From the NCBI GenBank assembly GCA_033762075.1, contig JANRLY010000013.1, positions 1-64,000 on the forward strand: a stretch of DNA of 64,000 bases. The letters are read 5' to 3'. This document shows positions 43,763 through 50,537 of the stretch, piece after piece. The notes under the pieces are model-generated. The model was given only the letters and a program-made list of their open reading frames with translations, was not told the origin of the DNA and did not search any database. This stretch comes from VFKI01 sp033762075 (GTDB lineage Bacteria > Pseudomonadota > Gammaproteobacteria > DSM-16500). Positions within the stretch are counted from its first letter, which is position 1. Each line of letters opens with the position of its first letter. The position numbers and the translations under genes were made by a program.

Positions 43763-45583
43763 ATGCGTGACATTCCTTCGTTTCTTGCTCATTTAACACA
43801 TCATCCTGGTGTCTACCAAATGTTAGATGCAACAGGGAAGGTGATTTATGTTGGTAAAGCACGTGATCTCAAAAAAAGACTCTCGAGTTATTTTTCATCT
43901 AGTGCAAAAGATATTAAAACCACTGCATTATTAAAGCATCTTGATGATATTACAATTACTGTGACGCGCGATGAAAATGAAGCCTTACTGCTAGAGTGTA
44001 ATCTCATCAAACAACATCGACCGCATTATAACGTGCTTTTTCGCGACGATAAAAGTTATCCTTATATTTGGTTGACGCAATCCACATTTCCACGCATCAC
44101 TTTATATCGTGGGAATAAAAAACAAAGCGGACAATTTTTTGGACCTTACTCAGATACACTCGCGGTACGGGAAACGATTACACTCATTGAAAAATTATTC
44201 AAAATTCGAAATTGCACGGATAGTTTTTTTGCTGCGCGCAAGAGACCTTGCATTCAATATGATATTCAGCGTTGTACTGCACCGTGCACTAAATATGTGA
44301 CACCAGAAGAATATGCAAAGCAAGTGCATCACGCGGTTTTATTTTTGCAAGGCAAAGATCAACAAGTGATTCAAGAATTAACAGAGCAAATGGAAACCTT
44401 CTCTACAAAACGCAATTTTGAGAAAGCAGCTGATATGCGAGATTTAATTTCTCGCTTACGTGAAATGCAGGCGGTGCAAACGATTCACGCAAAACGGGGT
44501 GATGTCGATGTGTTAGGCATGACGATTTCAGCGGGTGTGGCGTGTATCCAATTGCTCATGATTCGTCACGGTCGCATGACGGGTAGTCGCGCTTTTTTCC
44601 CCGTGCTGCCTGCTAACGTGTCGCGTGAAGAAATTTTATCTTCATTTATTGAGCAATATTATTTTGATCGAAGACAAACGATGAAAGATATTCCACGCGA
44701 AATCATACTTGATGCAGATTTACCAGAACATGATTGGTTACAAACGGCCTTGAGTGAAAAAACGCAGCGCAAAGTGATTTTAACAACACATGTTCGTGGT
44801 GAGCGCCATCAATGGTTAAAAATGGCAGAAGCTAATGCGCGCCAAGCTGTCTCGACACGTTTGTTGGATCGTGCAACCACACAAACACGTTATGATGCAC
44901 TTATGCAACTTTTCGAGTTCGATTCTCCGAATGAATCCATTGAATGTGTTGATATCAGTCATACGATGGGTGAGGCGACCGTTGGATCGTGTGTTGTTTT
45001 TGGGCCAGAAGGTCCGCGCAAAAGTGATTATCGTCGTTTTAATATTACCGAGATTACACCGGGCGATGATACGGCTGCGATTACGCAGGTTTTGCAAAGA
45101 CGTTACCCAAAATTACAGAAACAACAGCATTTACCACGCATTCTATTTATCGATGGTGGAGTTCCACAATTAAATGCAGCAAAAAAAGTTCTAAAAAATT
45201 TACAGATCGAGGGTGTTTTGCTCATTGGGATTGCAAAAGGTCGAACTCGTAAACCAGGTTTTGAAACTTTACATTTTGTGAACCAACCTGCCTTGCACTT
45301 ACCGCATGATTCATTAGCATTACATTTTATTCAACAAATTCGCGACGAAGCTCATCGTTTTGCCATCACAGGCCACAGAATGCGGCGCGATAAAAAACGT
45401 GTAACGTCTAGCCTTGAATCAATTCCAGGAATTGGTGCAAAGCGTCGGCGCGACATTTTACGTTACTTCGGTGGAATTCAAGCTGTCAATCGTGCTAGTC
45501 TCGAGGAGATTGCAAAAGTGCCAGGTATCAGCTTAAGTTTAGCACAAAAAATTTTTGATACATTGCATAGATCGATGGAGTGA
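43763..45583 (+). CDS. uvrC: Excinuclease ABC subunit C
   Basis: UvrC makes both incisions in nucleotide excision repair. It has 606 residues (E. coli 610). The N-terminal GIY-YIG nuclease is HHPGVYQMLDATGKVIYVGK followed by ARDLKKRLSSYF. The UVR domain binding UvrB is FEKAADMRDLISRLREM near residues 210-230. The C-terminal RNase H-like nuclease contains ECVDISHTMGEATVGSCVVF and LFIDGGVPQLNAAK. The helix-hairpin-helix pair is LESIPGIGAKRRRDILRYFG and LEEIAKVPGISLSLAQKIF. Four bases after uvrY, suggesting one transcript. Confidence 0.97.
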   Translation: MRDIPSFLAHLTHHPGVYQMLDATGKVIYVGKARDLKKRLSSYFSSSAKDIKTTALLKHLDDITITVTRDENEALLLECNLIKQHRPHYNVLFRDDKSYPYIWLTQSTFPRITLYRGNKKQSGQFFGPYSDTLAVRETITLIEKLFKIRNCTDSFFAARKRPCIQYDIQRCTAPCTKYVTPEEYAKQVHHAVLFLQGKDQQVIQELTEQMETFSTKRNFEKAADMRDLISRLREMQAVQTIHAKRGDVDVLGMTISAGVACIQLLMIRHGRMTGSRAFFPVLPANVSREEILSSFIEQYYFDRRQTMKDIPREIILDADLPEHDWLQTALSEKTQRKVILTTHVRGERHQWLKMAEANARQAVSTRLLDRATTQTRYDALMQLFEFDSPNESIECVDISHTMGEATVGSCVVFGPEGPRKSDYRRFNITEITPGDDTAAITQVLQRRYPKLQKQQHLPRILFIDGGVPQLNAAKKVLKNLQIEGVLLIGIAKGRTRKPGFETLHFVNQPALHLPHDSLALHFIQQIRDEAHRFAITGHRMRRDKKRVTSSLESIPGIGAKRRRDILRYFGGIQAVNRASLEEIAKVPGISLSLAQKIFDTLHRSME

Positions 45584-45584
45584 A

Positions 45585-46184
45585 ATGAAACTCTTAAATT
45601 TACCGAATATTTTGACGTTACTTAGACTCGCTGTGATTCCAGTGATCATCGTACTTTATTATCTCCCCACCTGGTGGGGGCATCCCGTTGCTGCTTTTAT
45701 TTTTATGTTGGCTTGTATTACAGATTGGCTAGATGGGTATTTAGCGCGCAGTTTAAAACTTGCAACACGTTTTGGTGAATTTTTAGATCCTGTTGCGGAC
45801 AAAGTGATGGTCTGCATCGTTTTAATTTTAGTTGTGGGAGAGCCACAATTTCAATTTATTAGTGTGTCGCATTCCGTTTACACATTTCCTGCTGCTGCTC
45901 TAACGATTCCAGCTGCCATTATTGTCAGTCGTGAAATTATCGTTTCTGCCTTACGCGAATGGATGGCAGAGCTCGGTAAACGCACGAGCGTTGCTGTTTC
46001 TTGGCTAGGTAAAGTCAAAACAGCCATCCAAATGGTTGCTCTGACGGTTCTATTATTTTGCGATGCCGCGACACGCGCGCCTATCGTTCTGCTGGGATAT
46101 TTATTGCTTTATGTCGCTGCACTTCTCACAATCTGGTCGATGATCATCTATCTAAAAGCCGCTTGGCCTGCTTTAAACGAATAA
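45585..46184 (+). CDS. pgsA: CDP-diacylglycerol-glycerol-3-phosphate 3-phosphatidyltransferase
   Basis: PgsA makes phosphatidylglycerophosphate, the first step to phosphatidylglycerol and cardiolipin, in the inner membrane. The 199-residue protein begins MKLLNLPNILTLLRLAVIPV. The CDP-alcohol phosphotransferase motif is DWLDGYLARSLKLATRFGEF followed by LDPVADK, with the conserved Asp, Gly, Ala and Arg spacing. It has four or five further membrane helices. The frame is open to 45555 within uvrC, but GGAG and an ATG at 45585, just after the uvrC stop, fit the E. coli N-terminus. Operon uvrY-uvrC-pgsA is as in E. coli. Confidence 0.96.
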   Translation: MKLLNLPNILTLLRLAVIPVIIVLYYLPTWWGHPVAAFIFMLACITDWLDGYLARSLKLATRFGEFLDPVADKVMVCIVLILVVGEPQFQFISVSHSVYTFPAAALTIPAAIIVSREIIVSALREWMAELGKRTSVAVSWLGKVKTAIQMVALTVLLFCDAATRAPIVLLGYLLLYVAALLTIWSMIIYLKAAWPALNE

Positions 46185-46207
46185 ATAAATCTGTTGTTTC
46201 AATTCTG

Positions 46208-46284
46208 TTAAGCCCTTCGCGGACTGTTTCCTGCTGGACGCACGAATCAATTGTAGGATGCAGCTTCATCTGAGAAGGGCTTAA
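46208..46284. repeat. Long-range inverted repeat after pgsA
   Basis: TTAAGCCCTTC (46208-46218) and GAAGGGCTTAA (46274-46284) are perfect 11-bp inverted repeats 55 bases apart. The right arm is followed by AA rather than a T-run. It may be a miniature repeat or the terminator of the uvrY-uvrC-pgsA transcript. The sequence between does not show an obvious gene. Confidence 0.45.
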
Positions 46285-46326
46285 AAGAGTTGAAGCACTC
46301 ATTACAAAAAAATTTGCTATATTCTC

Positions 46327-46354
46327 TTGACATACCAGGGTCGTGAGCTAGAAT
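46327..46354 (+). promoter_or_regulatory. Promoter of the tRNA-Gly/tRNA-Cys operon
   Basis: A perfect -35 TTGACA (46327-46332) and TAGAAT (46349-46354, one mismatch to TATAAT) are separated by 16 bases. The GTGCGCC that follows is a GC-rich discriminator, as expected for growth-rate-regulated stable RNA. tRNA-Gly begins 29 bases after the -10. Confidence 0.85.
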
Positions 46355-46382
46355 GTGCGCCTGTTGTTGAGATTGTTATGTT

Positions 46383-46458
<76 letters not shown>

Positions 46459-46479
46459 GGATTTAAAGACATACTCCAT

Positions 46480-46553
46480 GGCTGGGTGGCAGAGTGGTTA
46501 TGCAGCGGCCTGCAAAGCCGTGGACGCCGGTTCGATTCCGACCCTAGCCTCCA
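46480..46553 (+). tRNA. tRNA-Cys (anticodon GCA)
   Basis: The 74-base cloverleaf has acceptor stem GGCTGGG/CCTAGCC (one G-T pair), anticodon loop CTGCAAA with GCA at 46512-46514, T arm CGCCGGTTCGATTCCGACC and encoded CCA. It matches the position of E. coli cysT, 21 bases after tRNA-Gly. Confidence 0.95.
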
Positions 46554-46624
46554 TTGTAATAGCTGTCTGGCTAACTCATTAAGTTAACGGATAGTGATGC
46601 GGCAATATGCGTTCACGACCATGT

Positions 46625-46733
46625 CGTCATTGCGAGACCGCGAAGCGTTTGGTCGTGGCAATCTAAGATTTAAAACTGGATCGCCATGGCTGATCCCGGA
46701 TCAAGTCCGGGACTTCGTAGCTTCGCGATGACG
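46625..46733. repeat. Dispersed palindromic element, copy 3, between tRNA-Cys and tRNA-Leu
   Basis: The 109-bp element starts CGTCATTGCGAGACCGCGAA and ends CTTCGCGATGACG, imperfect inverted termini. Bases 46625-46663 are the exact reverse complement of 30631-30669. It also shares GATCCCGGATCAAGTCCGGG with the copy at 18125-18246 (as GATCCTGG...CCAGG). In E. coli the corresponding cysT and leuZ lie side by side, so this looks like an insertion between them. Confidence 0.88.
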
Positions 46734-46776
46734 TGGCTAATGAACGCCCTAGAGTAAGACCCAGTTCTCGATAAAT

Positions 46777-46862
46777 GCCCGGGTGGCGGAATTGGTAGAC
46801 GCAAGGGACTTAAAATCCATCGAAGGGTGACCTTCGTGCCGGTTCGATTCCGGCCCCGGGCA
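46777..46862 (+). tRNA. tRNA-Leu (anticodon UAA), no encoded CCA
   Basis: The type II tRNA has acceptor stem GCCCGGG/CCCGGGC, variable arm CGAAGG-GTGA-CCTTCG and T arm GCCGGTTCGATTCCGGC. The anticodon TAA is at 46811-46813. After discriminator A the genome reads CAT, so CCA is not encoded. The anticodon stem AGGGA/TCCAT has one A-G clash at its second pair. It matches the place of E. coli leuZ. The mispair could lower function, but the rest is intact. Confidence 0.88.
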
Positions 46863-46878
46863 CATTTAAGGATGAATA

Positions 46879-48642
46879 ATGCACGATATCATGGATGTGA
46901 TTTGTCATAATGCTTTTAATACCGCAACAACTATAATTCAATACCTCGATGAAAATGCTTCTACGCTGACAACAGTTGCTTACACAATTGCAGCAACACT
47001 TACCTTACAAAAGTCATATGAGATTTATCAAAACTGGAATACAAAAGAAATCAAAAAGAGTTTTCAAAATCGTTTGTTTCAATTGCTCGAGCAAAATAGT
47101 TCAACCGTTAAAAATAAAATTGATAAAGAGATTTATGGCATTTTATCTGAAATTCAAGCAGACACAGATGATGCTCGATCACAATGGAAGCCCGTTGTAG
47201 CATTGCCTGAAAATGGATTTAGTGATGATGAAATTCTAAAACGTTTTGAGCATTTACATGACCATTACGCACGGGGACAATTATCAGGTGCCCTATATAC
47301 GCAGTATGAAGAGGGTCTATTAAAAGTCCTTCTGAAGATTTGGAGTGAGACTGCACTTACAAATCCCATGCACACTGAATGGCCATTGATTAATTTAATG
47401 GAAGCTGAATTAATTTCGATGGGTCAATTGCTCATGCGCGGTGAAAGCGGTTGGGCAGGCATTGTGACGCATGGCGGCTCAACAAGTATTTTAGAAGCGT
47501 GCAAAGCTTATGTATTTGCGGCGCGTGAGAGAGATATAAAAAATCCAGAAATTATCGTGCCAGATACTGCACACATCGCTTTTGATAAAGCCGCTAAAAT
47601 CTTAAAAGCAAAATTAATTAAAGTGCCAGTCAGTTCAGCCACGGGTGCGGCGGATATAGTAGCCACCAGAAAAGCTATTACAGAAAGCACTTGTATGCTT
47701 GTTGGATCTGCACCGTCATTTCCCCTTGGCATTATGGATCCCATCGAAGAACTTGGGAAGCTTGCGCTCGAAAAACATATTCCTTTACATGTCGATGGCT
47801 GTTTAGGCGGCTTTCTCACAGCCTTTGCGAAAGAAGCGGGATTTGATATTCCGTCGTGTGATTTTTCTGTGCCGGGTGTAACTAGTATTTCGATGGATAC
47901 GCACAAATATGGTCAAACACCAAAAGGCACATCGTTATTATTATTTAACGATAAAGCGCGCGTTACAACAACTCATACACATTTAGATTGGACTGGTGGG
48001 ATGTATGTGACGCCGAGTATTGATGGTTCGCGCAGCGGTGCAGATATTGCATTAGCATGGGCGGTAATGTGTTTAAAAGGTAAAATAAAATATATCGAAG
48101 ACACTAAGCGTATTTTGACTTTACAACGTACTCTAATAGCAGAAATCAAAAAAATTGATGGTATTGTTGTGCCGTATAATCCGATGTTATCCGTGATTCC
48201 AATTCAAAGTGCGCCAGGGATTAACGCTTTATTGATTGCAGATCGATTAAAAGCATCCAATTGGTCAGTGAATATTCTACAAACATCAAACCAAAAACCT
48301 GCTGGCTTTCATTTTTGTTTAACCATTGTGCATGCCAATGAAAAAGATTTTATTCAACGTTTTCTCAAAGATCTAACAGATGCTACTGAATACGCAAAAC
48401 TCCATTTCAATGAAAAACCCAAAGGCATGGCAAAAGCATATGGTCAATTAGATATTCCAAGTTATCTACAAGAAAGAGTAGGGCAGGGATATATTAAAAT
48501 ATTAAATACGTTGCCTGGACTGAAGACTTGGTTTAAACCAATGCCTATCAAAGAAAAAGTTGTCTCGCAAACAGCGCTCGAGGAAAATGACCCAGCACTG
48601 CTTGCTTCTTTGGCGAGCGACCCAGGTTGTGTATTAATGTAA
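46879..48642 (+). CDS. Sphingosine-1-phosphate lyase-like PLP enzyme with C-terminal CaaX box
   Basis: This 587-residue enzyme belongs to PLP-dependent decarboxylases of the sphingosine-1-phosphate lyase type. That family cleaves phosphorylated sphingoid bases to an aldehyde and phosphoethanolamine. Key parts are THGGSTSILEACKAYVFAA, IPLHVDGCLGGFLTAFAKEA and the PLP lysine Lys343 in SMDTHKYGQTPKGTSLLLF. A weak hydrophobic segment near residues 30-45 corresponds to the membrane anchor of eukaryotic S1P lyases. Legionella LegS2 is a known injected homolog. The protein ends DPGCVLM, where Cys584 and the last three residues form a CaaX box predicting host farnesylation. It begins 16 bases after tRNA-Leu. 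Function is inferred from motifs. Confidence 0.88.
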   Translation: MHDIMDVICHNAFNTATTIIQYLDENASTLTTVAYTIAATLTLQKSYEIYQNWNTKEIKKSFQNRLFQLLEQNSSTVKNKIDKEIYGILSEIQADTDDARSQWKPVVALPENGFSDDEILKRFEHLHDHYARGQLSGALYTQYEEGLLKVLLKIWSETALTNPMHTEWPLINLMEAELISMGQLLMRGESGWAGIVTHGGSTSILEACKAYVFAARERDIKNPEIIVPDTAHIAFDKAAKILKAKLIKVPVSSATGAADIVATRKAITESTCMLVGSAPSFPLGIMDPIEELGKLALEKHIPLHVDGCLGGFLTAFAKEAGFDIPSCDFSVPGVTSISMDTHKYGQTPKGTSLLLFNDKARVTTTHTHLDWTGGMYVTPSIDGSRSGADIALAWAVMCLKGKIKYIEDTKRILTLQRTLIAEIKKIDGIVVPYNPMLSVIPIQSAPGINALLIADRLKASNWSVNILQTSNQKPAGFHFCLTIVHANEKDFIQRFLKDLTDATEYAKLHFNEKPKGMAKAYGQLDIPSYLQERVGQGYIKILNTLPGLKTWFKPMPIKEKVVSQTALEENDPALLASLASDPGCVLM

Positions 48643-48654
48643 GAAAATAAAAAT

Positions 48655-49728
48655 TTACCAACCAATATCTGACGAGTATTTCTTCATTTCAGGCGTTTCT
48701 TTTTCTTCGGGCGCTTCCTTTAAGGGGATACCCAGAGTTAATGCAAGATCTTCAGAAAAATGTTTTAATAGATCTATAATAAATTTTTGAGAAGGATATT
48801 CTGCTTCGAGTTTTCTCATGAGTCCGTGGTTGCTAAATATTTTATTAACTTCATCATACGCACTTTGAAAGGCTTGAATTTTTTCGCTATATTTTTCCTT
48901 CATCTTATCAGGATTTGCAATTATTTTACGGACAATGCTTGCTTTATCATAAAATCCGAAAAATCCGAAAAAATTAGTGTGAAAAAGAGCTTTGATCGAT
49001 TCCTTTAAATTACGCAGGGCTTTATGTGTTTCACTGTTAGCCTCATCTCTTTTGAATTCATCAGTGTGTCTGTATTGATCTTTATAAATGCTGTAAACCT
49101 TTTCCCATGTGAGCTTTGGGTTTTGTAATTGTCTATGACCAAGTTCATCTATTTTACTTTCTTGCTCTTCTGTTAGAGCTCGAAGTGTATTTCTGTGCGC
49201 TTTGCTTTTGGTATGAGTTCTAGAAGGTTCTATTCCTACTCCATGTGAGCTTTTGGAAAGTTCAATTCCCTTTTCTGCACAGTATTCATTTATGGCTCTT
49301 TTCATGTGTTCTTGAATGCTGGCTGGATTTATAATCAGACTAGATATTTCATCAAGCGCAATTTGAAAATCGGTTAATTGAAACTGTTCATCTGTGTTGA
49401 ATATGATGCTTTCAATATTTTTACGCATCTCATCGCCAAGATTGATTTTGTTATTATAGATATAATTAATGTAAATTTGTGTTAGCTTTTCTGCTATTTT
49501 TTTTCTGTTACTCAATGAGTTTGCCTCATATAACGCTTCTATAAAATTTAAATTTTCTATGGCATATAGATCGCTCATGATGGCTCTTAAGCGTTTTTTC
49601 AAATCCTTGCATTCGGAATCTTTTGCATCAAGTAAAATTTGAAGAGTGATATAGTCTAATTCAGGAATATTTTTTTTTGTAATCGGGTGGTCGAATACAA
49701 GTTTGTTATTTTCTCGTGTGTCATTCAT
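48655..49728 (-). CDS. Hypothetical protein, 357 aa, Glu-rich C-terminus (effector candidate)
   Basis: No family is recognised. The protein is soluble, highly charged and mostly helical, with long Lys/Glu/Asp-rich runs and no signal or membrane segments. The C-terminus, KEAPEEKETPEMKKYSSDIG followed by Trp, places a Glu cluster 8-20 residues from the end. This is like the E-block of Dot/Icm secreted proteins. An excellent AGGAGG seven bases before ATG 49728 sets the start; the frame is also open to 49776. It is convergent with the S1P lyase gene. Secretion is inference. Confidence 0.72.
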   Translation of the reverse strand: MNDTRENNKLVFDHPITKKNIPELDYITLQILLDAKDSECKDLKKRLRAIMSDLYAIENLNFIEALYEANSLSNRKKIAEKLTQIYINYIYNNKINLGDEMRKNIESIIFNTDEQFQLTDFQIALDEISSLIINPASIQEHMKRAINEYCAEKGIELSKSSHGVGIEPSRTHTKSKAHRNTLRALTEEQESKIDELGHRQLQNPKLTWEKVYSIYKDQYRHTDEFKRDEANSETHKALRNLKESIKALFHTNFFGFFGFYDKASIVRKIIANPDKMKEKYSEKIQAFQSAYDEVNKIFSNHGLMRKLEAEYPSQKFIIDLLKHFSEDLALTLGIPLKEAPEEKETPEMKKYSSDIGW

Positions 49729-49935
49729 GCCAACCTCCTGATTCTTCGTCGAACTGTTCAAATTATAGCATATCAACCCATTTTTGTAGGTTTGTAAAAT
49801 AAAAAGAATATTGATAACAATGAGTTAGCTCCAAAGCGAATACTTGCATTTCGTCAGTTACTCGAACAAAATGGTCTCCGCAGTATTAGCCATGTGGCAC
49901 ATCCTTTTAATAATCTGAGAAAGTAGGAAACCAAA

Positions 49936-50406
49936 ATGAAAAATGTTGTTGCTCCAATACCAGAAGGCTATCGTAGCATTACACCTTACTTGATAGTGAA
50001 TAATGCTAGCCAAGCGATAGAGTTTTATAAAAAAGCATTCAATGCTGTTGAAGTTTTACGAATGGATGCTTCACCCAATAAAATCGGTCACGCAGAATTG
50101 ATGATCGGCGATTCTAAATTAATGTTGGCAGATGAATTCCCCGAAATGGATGTGCGTTCACCAGAAGCGTATGGCGGCTCTCCAATTACCATTCATTTGT
50201 ATGTTGAGAATGTAGATGCCACAGTTGATAAGGCTATTGCTGCTGGCGGCACATTATTAAAACCAATCGAAAATATGTTTTACGGTGATCGCAGTGGAAC
50301 TTTACAAGATCCTTATGGACATAAGTGGCATGTTTCAACGCACATCGAAGATGTTTCTGATGAAGAAACAAGAAAACGTGCAAAAGAATTATTTGGAAGT
50401 AAATAA
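49936..50406 (+). CDS. VOC-family protein (PhnB-like glyoxalase fold)
   Basis: This 156-residue protein has the vicinal-oxygen-chelate fold. It begins IPEGYRSITPYLIVNNASQA, followed by IEFYKKAFNAVEVLRMD, HAELMIGDSKLMLADEFPEM, then the second half IHLYVENVDATVDKAIAAGG and FYGDRSGTLQDPYGHKWHVS. The His/Glu positions typical of metal ligands are partly present. Members are often annotated PhnB, but the actual substrate is unknown. A soluble cytosolic protein. It follows a gap of about 160 bases after the divergent orphan gene. ATG 49936 has GTAGGA upstream. Confidence 0.88.
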   Translation: MKNVVAPIPEGYRSITPYLIVNNASQAIEFYKKAFNAVEVLRMDASPNKIGHAELMIGDSKLMLADEFPEMDVRSPEAYGGSPITIHLYVENVDATVDKAIAAGGTLLKPIENMFYGDRSGTLQDPYGHKWHVSTHIEDVSDEETRKRAKELFGSK

Positions 50407-50424
50407 GTAGAGTCAATATCACTT

Positions 50425-50459
50425 ATTGTCATTCTGAGTATTCAACTCAGGATGACAAT
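50425..50459. terminator. Long 15-bp hairpin after the VOC gene
   Basis: ATTGTCATTCTGAGT (50425-50439) and ACTCAGGATGACAAT (50445-50459) pair over 15 bp with one T-G pair and a five-base loop. It may end the VOC-gene transcript, although no T-run follows. Its GTCATTCTGAG core resembles widespread dispersed palindromes, so it may equally be a repeat element. Confidence 0.6.
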
Positions 50460-50537
50460 AGTGTCATTTCTCTGTCATGCTGCTGTCATGATTCATTGCG
50501 TAATATAACGGAAGTTTTAATTTATCAGGAGAGAACA

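Noticed and set aside
49798..49926. Open 42-codon stretch reading like a protein tail (AFRQLLEQNGLRSISHVAHP)
   Set aside because: It reads smoothly and ends in TAG, but has no ATG/GTG/TTG start in frame and no recognisable parent gene. Possibly a remnant of a decayed gene, but unsupported.
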